64,000 nt of DNA, taken from contig CM062820.1 of assembly GCA_031772625.1 (NCBI GenBank), positions 1,076,819,369-1,076,883,368 on the forward strand, read 5' to 3'. The translations under genes and the position numbers were made by a program. Below, piece after piece: positions 1-9,802 of this stretch (position 1 is the stretch's first letter; the number at the start of each line of letters is the position of its first letter). The notes under the pieces are model-generated. The model saw nothing but the letters and a program-made list of their open reading frames with translations. It was not told the origin of the DNA and did no database searches. This DNA comes from Pinus tabuliformis (lineage: Eukaryota; Streptophyta; Pinopsida; Pinales; Pinaceae).

Positions 1-1608
1 TGTTCTTATGCCAACTCTGAAGAAAGTTTAACCAAAGATTGTCACTAGTATCTTCTATCCAAAGTTGTAAGCAACACCTAAAACTAGAGGTGGTCCCCAT
101 AAAAAGTTCACTTATTGCTTGAAGGTGTCAAAACAGGAAACCCCTGCCACAAATTATCAAAAATGGAGCACACATTGATAGAACAACATAATAAACCCAA
201 CATAACACATATCTTTATGAAATAACAATAAAATGGCATTATTCGTGAAAGAACAAGTGAGATAAATAATGATTACATAAACAGTGGGAGGCACCACTTC
301 CAAAAGAGATGGGTTGCACGTTGCTTGCCTTTGGAATGTAAAGAGGCACCCTACCACAGAAATTAGGTGTGATCCTCTGATAATTTTAAAGAAACTAAAG
401 CATCAGTGTCCATCATTTTATTGCACATATGATGGCACTCAATGTACAAAAAGGGTTGCCCTGTCCCAACAATTTGGATAACCACATATAAAACACATAG
501 ATTTAGATTGACTCTAAATAAACCTACTGAAACAATACCCATGTCGGCGTGTATAGCACATATCATGGACAGTTTGATTAATGCCCAAGATTTGCCATGT
601 TTACTTCAGGAGTTCAAGGATTCCAATTAGACAACTTTTAAGCAAACTAGACAGAGAGACTGATCAAATACAATTCATCCTATGTAATGTCTATTAAGAG
701 AGATTGGTGAACAATATATGTGATTTGAAAAAATATATGTTTATATCACATCCAATAGCATGTCAAGTCTTACAAAATAAATAGAAAGCATCGAACATAA
801 TATGGTGCCTAGGTCAAGAGGAGTTGGACAGGAACTCACATCATCTTTACCAGTACTAAGAAACTGCTAAAATTTATTGACATTCTCTAGCTTATATATA
901 TATACATATATGGGACCTAACAAACCCTGTAAGTAGTTACTAATCTGTAGAACATGATTCTCCATAGAATCATGAGTTCTAGACCTCACAGGAAAATAAC
1001 CAATCATTTCATAGCAGTGACCCAAAACATTTGTCACACAAGTATGTCTGTGTAACCTCAACTACCTTAAAAGTTAAAACCATCTAGTATGGGTTATATG
1101 TTATCAAGCTCGCCATGAGTAATATTACACCAATGTATCATTACCATAAGAACAAAGGTCATACTTCTTGCTAATATGAAGCAGAGTTTTGAGAATTCAG
1201 AACAGCAAGATACAGCAAAGCACACACTCAGAGATATATTGTCACCAACATACACATCAATACAGCAACACTCATAGATGTATTCATATATGCTATATCA
1301 GACAGTTGTATACATTTTTTTTAGAAATCTAAGTGTCATCAAGAGATGATCATCCTTGCACCTTAAGAAGATGTGTCTCATGCAGTCATTGGACACAGTA
1401 ACAATTTCAGGAATTATAACATAAGGTCAGCTAGAGTGATAGACATGTATCTCTGGGCGACTAAGCCAGAGACTGCAACTCTCCTCCCAACCTTAGATTG
1501 GACTGCACAGTGGTCCTCCTTGCAGTCCAATAACCCCCAATCCAGATTCTAGAGCATTGTGAGAAACCTGCTGATGGTTTGCTTGGCTAGAACCAGGTCT
1601 CGATAGGG
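1..1608. other. Intergenic DNA, nothing recognised
   Basis: No reading frame in this stretch resembles a known protein, and the short open frames do not extend or match each other. There is a short TA-rich run near 895-910. I see no RNA gene and no repeat shared with the rest of the window. It ends just before a 41-bp-spaced direct duplication (gaccaagtccatgaatttca at 1609 and gaccacgtccatgaatttca at 1650) that adjoins the large inverted repeat. Confidence 0.5.
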
Positions 1609-1656
1609 CTGACCAAGTCCATGAATTTCATAGGAGAAATTTGACAATAGTGACCA

Positions 1657-2640
1657 CGTCCATGAATTTCAACAGGCCCTTGAACAACTTCATAGTCTCC
1701 AGCGGTGTGGTGCCCATGTTCCTCTCAATTTCTCAGCGCTTACCCTTCCTTGACATGGGAATGGGTACAATTGGAAATGAGAATTTATGGGTATGTATGG
1801 CTGTCAATCTCTATAAATTTATGTTAATATTTTCTGATTTAGCATTATTGATATTACAAAGAAGCCTTTTGTAAAAGCAACATTGTCTTCTAAAATATCT
1901 AGAGTAAACCATTGTGTGTGCAGGGAAATTTTTCAAAGCAACACGGTCCTATAAAATCTCTACATAATAAAGCATTATTTCTGCAAACCATACTATTATA
2001 TAAAAATCAACAATTTTGCAAATGACATCTTAGTTTACAGAAGGGTGAAATTCCCCAATTTTTAGCTTTTATAGGAAAATTTAGGCACCTTTCATCCACC
2101 TTTTTACACTATGAATTTGTATTCATAGCAAGAAAATAGTTCTCCTTGAGCCATATCCATGATTGTGATCATGCAAGTCTCAGCTTTCATTAATGCCCCA
2201 TGCTTTCATCAATCCCCCATGCTGACCCACATCAGCCATATTCGGAAGCACCAAGTGACTGATGTTGTTGGAGGTAGCACCCAGTGATTGATGTTGTTAG
2301 AGCATTCTATTATCTTGAGTGCTTGTCCTACCATTTTTAGGAATCAACACGCGCCATATTTAATGGTTACCTTAATGGACAGTGTTGATCTCTAATGGAA
2401 TCAGAGTGCAGTCTTCACGAATGTTGTTTCAAATGCAATTCTTAAAAGATAAATTACTATATGGCACAATATTGTGACTCTATTATAAGTGGCCATAGAA
2501 TTTCAACAGGCCCTTCAACAACTTCATAGTATCCTGGGGCGTGGTGCCCATGTTCCTCTCAATTTCTCAGCGCCTACCCTTCTTTGACATGGGAATGGGT
2601 ACAATTGGAAATGAGAATTTATAAGTGGCCATAGAATTGG
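1657..2640. repeat. Terminal tandem unit at the outer end of the left arm
   Basis: A block starting gaatttcaacaggccctt occurs at 1657 and again at 2498. It is followed each time by a C-rich stretch with catgttcctctcaatttctcagcgc. Between the copies lies DNA that in the right arm is found in a different phase. Written in the right-arm orientation, the left arm reads Z-X-Y-Z and the right arm X-Y-Z-X. This fits each arm ending in roughly 1.25 copies of a longer tandem unit. Confidence 0.75.
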
Positions 2641-4135
2641 GAACTTAAGCAGGGACAGGTACGAAATTCGAATTAATTACATCCTTTAAATCAGAAATCG
2701 CTACTATAACTCCATATAGAACTTGGTCCTTTTGCATAAACATGTCTATTTGAAGTTAAAAATCTAAATAGGATAGTCCTTTAGCATAATCATGTCTATT
2801 TTAAGTTAAAAATTAAAATAGGACGGCCAAGCAGTGATAAGTTTAATTTCTAATGCATTTTCTTCAAAAATTAAAACAAGAGGTTAAAACAGTAACAAAA
2901 TTGATTTCTAATGCATTTTAAGCTCTATTCATCTATTTATTTTTTAATTGAAACATTGTAGTTTGCACTTTTTCATCAAAATGTTGTCAAACCGGATTTA
3001 CCTTTCACAAAACTTCCAAATATATCTTAGGAATGAGTTTTCTGAAATCATTTATATCTTTAGTGAGGCTTCTACTCTCTTAAACTAAACAATTTATGTG
3101 CTGAGAACCTCCATGTACCTTTCACAAAACTTCCAAATTCATATCAGGAAAGAGTCTCTTGAAATCATATATTTCTTTAGTGAGGCTTCGACTCTTAAAC
3201 TAAACAAATTTCCAGTGAAAACCTCCATGTACGCTGGAGATCTTATCTTCCTACACACCATTGATAGGCGGAGAAATTTTAGTGAAAAAAGGTTTAAACT
3301 AGCACAGCCTCAACTGAGCAATGCTGCCGATAGGGGTGATAAGAACCGAGTGCTCAGGCTTGTGGGAGAGAACGTACTAGCTTTCTCACTTGCTAATAGC
3401 TATTCTCTCTAGCAAGCCTAAGAAAGCCAGTAAGTTCTCTCTCATAAGCCTACACACCAGTGGGTTCTCTTGGTTTTCTCACCGTATGTTCTTACCATGC
3501 CTAACAACATTCCTGTAATGAAAATTCCATGTTCTTATCATGTTTATTAACATTCCAGTTCATTTTAAATTTCACACACCCAGACATATTCTTGCTAATT
3601 CGAAAATTTAAATTCCTGGTAACTTCGAAGCACCAAAGCTCAAGTGTTGACCTTTGTGCTTCTTGAGCTGAATGAACAAGCTCGCTTAAAGGTAGTAGCT
3701 AAAGTAGCACAAGTAATACTAGATGAATTTAAGCCAGATTCGAGCTTCATTTTCAAACAGTACGCTTATAAGGTATAAATCCTGTCCTGGTGAACTGAAG
3801 AATGTTTTTAATTTTTGAATCAGTTTTGTATATAAATTTTCATAACTGTAAAGAATAATATATAATGTAGAATACCTATTATGGCCATGAACTTAGTTTC
3901 TCATGGAACTGGGATAGTCGATAAAAAATTTGGTGTCTTCTTGGCACATGATATTAGCTGAATTCTCTTTATGGCGATCATAATTTTATTTATTTATAAT
4001 CTAATTTTTTGAATCATGTGATAGATATTGTGATAGATATTACTGCATTTCTTTTGCAATATTGGGTGTCATTGCTTATTCTTCCTGTATGAATAAATCA
4101 TTCTGCTAATATTGATTCGTTACCGTGTGAATAAA
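2641..4135. other. Noncoding part of left arm with a 116-bp tandem duplication
   Basis: No protein similarity is visible. Around 3001-3230 a sequence starting cctttcacaaaacttccaaat occurs twice, about 116 bp apart, each copy followed by a stretch containing agtgaggcttc and taaactaaac. The same pair is present in reverse complement at about 14897-15130. The part nearest 4135 corresponds to the AT-rich DNA downstream of the kinase exon fragment and may be captured intron sequence. Confidence 0.55.
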
Positions 4136-4564
4136 TCATTTTGCTAATATTGATTCCATAGAGAGAGATACAGCAAGCCTACTGACCTCATCAAGCTTCT
4201 CAAAAGAGACGGCCCAGCGTGGGATCCAGCCTTTGATCGCTTCGCCAGCGACAACAATAAACCAGATCGGCCATCCTGCAGTAACTCTCGCCTTCGATAT
4301 TCCTGGGAGAATTCCCAAGCCTGGGATTAGAATTGGCATTCGGAGAAAACTCTCCCTGTGGCTGCAGAGGATGAGAACGAAAAGGATAGTGTTGCTTATG
4401 CTAATAGTGCCGTTGCTTTTCAGTGTCGTCCCACAACAATGAAACTGGGTCAGCACCATTGTTCTTTTCCCTCTCAATTTAGTCCTATAATCCCCCATGT
4501 GTCTGTTCTCAGCATCAATGCCATGGTCCATGACTGCAGGGGCTACCAACGGCCGAGACGCCAT
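4136..4564 (-). pseudogene. Captured first-exon fragment of a plant CDK-like kinase gene (left copy)
   Basis: The 142-residue minus-strand frame ends with AGWPIWFIVVAGEAIKGWIP followed by an FEKLDE motif. This closely matches the segment just upstream of the glycine-rich loop in plant CDKC-related kinases of the At1g54610 type, where GWPxWL.xVAGEAI.GW and SFEKLDKIGQGTYS are characteristic. The kinase domain itself is absent: after FEKLDE comes GAG|GTCAGT, which looks like a 5' splice site, and then AT-rich DNA. A second family-like stretch, NPRLGN followed by SPRNIKG, lies just upstream in another frame, so there is a frameshift. No working kinase can be made from it. The copy in the other arm has the same structure. 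Confidence 0.72.
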
Positions 4565-5390
4565 ATAAGAAGATCAACTATTGGAGGATGCCCCCTTCGA
4601 GCTCTCTACATAATATGTGGCTCTTGTAAAGGGTTTGCTGCAAATGCACTCTATAATAATAATTACAAAACCTACTCCAGAAGCCCTCCTCTGCCAACCT
4701 GAAAACCCCAAGAAAATCCTCGAAGCAAAGAATTTAAACCCCAAAATGACGTTGCATCCAAGGCTTGCCTTTCCCGTATTTGCTCTTTTATGAACAAGTC
4801 TTCAGCTTGGATCTGTCAAAAAAGTAATAAAGGCCGCACACAAAAATACCCTAACCAGTTCATATTCACATCATTTTGTGCGGAGAAAAGAACAAGCCGC
4901 ATTGCGTCAAGACCTCCTCTTCTTCCTCTAGTATTCTTCTTAAACACGCATCATGGTTTCGAACCCCGTGATGTGAAACCAAGCTAGTTGCTTGGAACCC
5001 AGAGATACAAATGCACTTAACGACACGGTTTTTCTTCTATTTTCTCTGAACCAGCACGTCCCGGGTTCGAATCCCAGACGCAGAGTGCTTCACTAAAATC
5101 TGGAGCTGCACACTCACAAGGTGCAACGCTAACCCCATCTGAACGGCCAGCATTCTAATTCCGTAAAATGCATGTTAACTTCAACAACCCTGATTCGGGG
5201 AGACCATACCCGCCATTGGGTGCAAGTTTGAATCACTGAAAGATCTATCTATGTCTCCCATGGATCCAAGGAGGTCATGGATGCCATAGGGTGCAGGTTC
5301 GAATCCTTCAAAAATCCATTTTTGGCTGTACGAATACAGAAGAGCTGTGCAACTAAAATGACATGTCTTTTTATCGGTCATTATTTCTTA
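4565..5390. other. Captured 5' leader-like DNA with four tRNA-like box-B motifs (left arm)
   Basis: Upstream of the kinase fragment (minus orientation) lies DNA that resembles a 5' leader or promoter, without a convincing frame. Between 4950 and 5310 there are four sequences close to the Pol III internal promoter box B (GGTTCGANTCC): ggtttcgaaccc at 4955, ggttcgaatccc at 5064, agtttgaatca at 5225 and ggttcgaatcc at 5296. No matching acceptor stem or anticodon arm could be folded by eye, so these are not called tRNA genes. They may be remains of SINEs. Confidence 0.5.
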
Positions 5391-5870
5391 ATTTTAGAAA
5401 ATTAATTTTCTAATTTTTTTTTTGTTTTTTTATTATTATTTTTATTTATGGTTTCTTTTCTTGTTTTGCTTTTTTCTTTTTTTCTTTTGCTTTTACTGTT
5501 TCTTGTTTTGTTTTTTTATCATAGTCATTATTTAAAAATTAATTTCCTAATTTAATTTATTCATATATATAATATATATATTTCATTGTGATGAGTGATC
5601 TCAGATGTTTTTTTTTTCATGGTCATTATTTCTTAATTTTATAAATTTAATTTTCTAATTTATTTTCTGATTTAGTTATTCATAGGCATAATATATATAT
5701 TTCATTGTGATGATTGATATAAGATAAGATTTTTTTGGTTTTTTATCATAGTTATTATTTCTTAATTTTATAAACTTAAATTTTTAATTTAGTTTACTTA
5801 TAGGTAGAGTATATGTATTTTATTATGATGATTGATATAATATAAGATTATTATATTTATGTCCAATTAA
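5391..5870. repeat. AT-rich tandem array (left arm)
   Basis: Degenerate units of about 100-130 bp are arranged in tandem. Each contains a cat(a/g)gt(c/t)attattt start, a run like cttaattttataaatttaatt, and a tatatttcattgtgatgattgat end. They start near 5520, 5618 and 5747. A T-rich stretch with ttttctttttttctttt precedes them at 5400-5520. The mirror array lies at about 12215-12720. Confidence 0.7.
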
Positions 5871-8268
5871 TGACCATAAAGTAGGTCAAATGGATTGTTG
5901 AGTACAATGATGTCCATACAAAGCGGGAGAACCAAATGGTCTCCCTAAAAAAAAGATACAATGCATGAAATAAATCAACATCTGGCTGTAGTGGAGAAGA
6001 TCCAGGAGCTAATAAGTCTCAAGACTAGATCCATCACTCCTAACATCTGAGGTTGAATGAAGAGCACTAAAGAAACTCAACAAAGTTTGTTGGGTTGATG
6101 AAGAGTCGGTGGAAAGTGCAAACTGTCCACTAAACCGTCGCCTGGGGGGTTCACTTGCTGCTGAGGTATGGAGGACTTAGTCCGTCTCCCAGGGATGGAT
6201 CTAAGAAGGATTTGCCACTGAGATCTCGTGTGGCAGGGTGAGGTCCCACGGATCCTCACTGATCTAGTGTCTAGATACGAACTGGTATCAATCAATTTCT
6301 TCGTGCCCCTGTCTGAAAGTAGTACCCTGAAAAATGTCGTGATCCTCTGTGTGGGGTCTGGTCTGATGGGAGGCTGAAAAATATGCGCTTGGAACATGAG
6401 AGCCTCTTGAATATATAGGGCCAAACATCTTTGATCTAAATAGAATCTCTAATAAAACAATGAAACCTTCCTCTAATCTTGTAGTAGACAGGGCATTCAA
6501 GAATGAAGTGCACATCGGTCTCCACTTCCTGTAAATGACATACCTGGGAGATTTTGTCTGGGCTACCCACCCGGTGGTCCATCTCTACCTGAAGTCTGTG
6601 ACAACCTACTCTGAACTAGCCTAGAGGAATGCGAATATCATGCATTCAATTGTGAAATGTATACTGGGGTCGAACAATGATCCCGTCTCTCAACTCCAAG
6701 AAGTGCTTAGCGTAGAAGGCCATCTTTGGGCGCAACCCTCTCAGAGGATTGACCCAGGTGACCTAGACGAACTGCCTATAGATGTCCTCCTTGATGATCT
6801 TGTTTAGCTCATGTCTAGTAGGTAAAAGGTGACCAGGAGCACCTAAGGAATATTAGAAAGGAGGGAGACGATCCAACTGAATTCCCACTAACTCTAAAAG
6901 ATTTGAATATCCTGTAAACCAACATCTAGCTCAACCTCAGGGAGTAGAACGGGCAATTCTCAGAAGAGAAATATGCCAAGTAAGGATATCGATCCCTACT
7001 CTTTATCGAGTATGAAAAGCCCTGGACACAACGCAAGAATGAAACCAACCTAAAGATCGTCTCAAGCTGAAAGGGCTGAGCTCCAAACTCTGCAAGGATG
7101 ATGTGTTGTAGTAGTGCTAGTTTGCTTCTAATGATGTGGCAGAGAAGAAGAATCTGGACTCTCTGAGATGAAGCCCAATCTAACTGAAGTAAAGACAATC
7201 CCCAAATCTATAAGCCCTATAGAACAATGGGACAGATCAATGTGTCCATGAGGATCATCTTGGACGAGATGTCCTGGAAGTGATGTCGAAAGCTCTGTCT
7301 CTCGAGAAGGGCTAAGGACCCATATCCTTTGTTGATATGACGCTGAAGCATTGGTTGCAAACTAAAGTGGGGACTAGAGAATTGCACCCCCAAGTAAGTA
7401 TACATGTTAGTGATCTCAATCTCTCCCCTTTGAATAGGAATTGAAGGTCTAAGGTTTTCTTCACCACATTGAAGATCATAACAAAGGAGACGGTGATAAG
7501 AAGCTTTGACATTAGAGTAGAAGGGTGGAGAGTGAGTTAAAGCATATCGAATTTCATGACGTAGAGTCTTGCATTCATCATCGTACCACTTGTTCATGGG
7601 GCAAGATCCAACTTTAGGGGAGATGGAAATAGAACAAGTGGAGTGGGGGAAGGATTTGAGTGTTGCTTCCCAAATGGCAGATGAAAGACAAGTGTATTTA
7701 GTAGAAGCAGAATCAAGCAAGGAGAATTGGGTCTCTGATGGGAGCATCTTGCATATAATAGAGGAGAAGATATCAGGGTCTCCTTCATCAAATCATAAGG
7801 TAGTTCGGGGTGGGCCCCAAGGGGATGGATCAGGTGGAAGGGGAGGGTCAAACCAGAGAGAGACGGAAAGATGTGCATGATCGGCAAGGGGGATGGAGGA
7901 GACCGAGAAATGGTGAATAAAAGGGAGAAAGTTATGTCTAGTGAGGACATAATCAAGTACACTCGCACCCCCACCATATGACCGACATGTGAAAAAGTGA
8001 GAGTCTTGGAAATAGGGGAGGCCATTTAGAATCAACACTCCTGGGATTCCCCCAACTACAATAGATGCTTACCATAAAATGTAGTGGGCCCCAAAGCATC
8101 ATCTAACCTTCGACGAAGCCCTACTGAATCTGGATCTATCCCTTGGGTGCAAAACACATCCTCTGATTCGTCGCGGAGAGGGATCTGGAGATCTCTAGTA
8201 CGAGCATTGAAGTAACCTAGGAGGATGACTTCCCCAAAAATAAAGTACTTAGTGATGTCTGTATACAA
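5871..8268 (-). mobile_element. RT-deleted LINE fragment, left arm copy
   Basis: Read on the minus strand, this is a non-LTR retrotransposon of a jockey-like plant type. The endonuclease part runs from about 8268 to 7800 and shows LGYFNART (usually GDFNART) and the C-terminal LDYVL...LADHA pattern (usually SDH). It then passes through MNKWYDDEC directly to YLGVQFSSPHFSLQP and a thumb-like region. The reverse transcriptase core, including the YxDD motif, is missing. The C-terminal part has a zinc-finger-like block (CHLQEVETDVHFILECPVYY in the right copy) and a conserved tail at 6077-6424. Several stops break the frame. The element is dead and lacks the RT needed to move itself. Confidence 0.8.
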
Positions 8269-9802
8269 GTCCCTGTCACTTTTGCCTTAACTGCTTGAGT
8301 AGCGCATTCTCCGGAGTTGGGAGTGAGTCAACTATGAATGCCTGTCACGGAGTGGAAATAGAGCATGTCCTAGTAGTACTTTGCTAAGTATCGGAGTGCA
8401 ACCCCATGCCGAGCCATCAAGTCTTCTTGAGCTTCAATACATTCATTTACTCACAAGAGATGAGCAGTGAAGTAGTTGAATCCATCCCTTCGCCCCTCGT
8501 AGTCCTTGGTTCGTGTTGTAGGGGCTTCTACAGGACTGACCCATATGGATTTCCCACTGCCCCATACCTTTATTCATTTCCTTAGCTGTCGACTCGTCTA
8601 CCTTTAAAGCTTTGTACCATGCTATCGGGGCATCGCCACATCAAGACCTTTACACTAAGAGGCATCACAGAATAGTGAATCTCGGTCACTTTTGGCCCCC
8701 TCTGACTTAACCCCCTTTTGTGTTTCTGCATAATAGGACCAAGGGCTAAGACCTGGGGAGCGAGCTTTAAATCAGAGATCAGCAATCGACGTTTTATGAC
8801 ACAACCTTTGTTATCTCCCCTTGACACCTACGATTGTCGATCTGCGGGAATGGGCTCACCCAGGATATTACAATGGCAATACAGGAGGAAGGACCTCTTT
8901 ACCTCTTCTCATAACGTTGGTCGATTGTCCGAACGCAGAATCCTCATAAGGTATAACTCATAAAATATTGCATCCGAGAGGGTCCTTCACATATCGCAAT
9001 CGCAGCTCGGAAGGATCTTCGATGGAGGGGGGCCTTGACTTGTGCGATCGTCGATCGTTGATTTGAGATGGGTGACATCATCACTACCATGTGTCACCTT
9101 GTGAGTGGTGACACATGTCACTAAGAAGTTCCCCCATAGGACCCATGAAAATGCCAAATCTGTGTGCCATGTGTCCTCCGTACTGTCACGTTGCCTCCGT
9201 ACTGCCATGTCATGATCACGTCAGCTGCGGTGCCATATATAAGGACCAATGGTATTTTGCAACATGGTCCCATGGAGGAGAGAGAAGAAGGCTCAAGTGT
9301 CCCTGTTTTTGTGTCAATTTCCTTTGATAAATATTTTCGGCCTTCCAGACAATTTAACACTAAGGGCCCAAATTTCAGTGATTTTTGTGTTATCAACGTC
9401 TGCGGCTTCATGACCATGTGTTTGTGTGCACCCTTTTGTTCATGCGATCGCCGATATGTGATATTGGCGCTCTACATTGTGAGTTTCCAATACACTATGT
9501 CCCATGGGCCTTCGACTACCGATATGCAATATTTGCTCTACCTTGGACCTGTCGATAGCCGATTTGTGATATCGGTGATTGACTGATCACTGATCTTACC
9601 CTCACCGATACTTCTTGACTACTGCGACCTCTGACATGCTATTTACGATATCAATGATTGCTAATTGTTGATCTCGCTGCCCTCCTTTGTTGTTGCTAGA
9701 AGCTCTAATTGCGATTTGCGATGGGCCTTTTCCTTTGGTCTTTTTCTCTTTGTTTTATGTCTTTCGAAGGGTAACTTCAACATCTCTTGGGGATCCCTTT
9801 AT
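8269..9802. other. Spacer (loop) of the inverted repeat
   Basis: This 1.5-kb sequence has no counterpart in the arms and would form the loop if the arms paired. No reading frame looks real. Its right part (about 9430-9720) holds about five irregularly spaced variants of a short motif close to CCGATATGTGATAT, at roughly 9448, 9522, 9556, 9643 and 9706. Nearer the middle, gtcatgatcacgtcagctg and ccatatataaggaccaat resemble a plant promoter with a TATA box at about 9235. I have no proof that it is used. Confidence 0.5.

Larger units (their letters stand above)
1657..8268. repeat. Left arm of a giant inverted repeat (about 6.6 kb)
   Basis: The reverse complement of this block is present at about 9803-16243 in the same order and with high similarity. 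Reading inward, it holds a 0.75-kb tandem unit, noncoding DNA with a 116-bp tandem pair, a kinase exon fragment (minus strand), box-B-like motifs, an AT-rich tandem array and an RT-deleted LINE (minus strand). Encoded peptides correspond between arms, for example minus 4136-4564 with plus 13524-13952, and minus 7217-7747 with plus 10327-10857. The arms differ by scattered substitutions and small indels. The inner edge is where both copies break inside the LINE endonuclease region, near 8268 and 9803. Confidence 0.93.

Noticed and set aside
4233..4702. Plus-strand frames over the captured kinase fragment
   Set aside because: They are antisense shadows. Only the minus-strand frame matches a known family.
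5041..5100. tRNA gene (ggttcgaatccc)
   Set aside because: Only a T-arm-like stretch is present. I could not find pairing acceptor, D or anticodon stems.
9164..9586. 140-codon frame in the inverted-repeat spacer
   Set aside because: No domain is recognisable, the frame runs through the short GATAT-type repeats, and frames on the other strand are similarly open.
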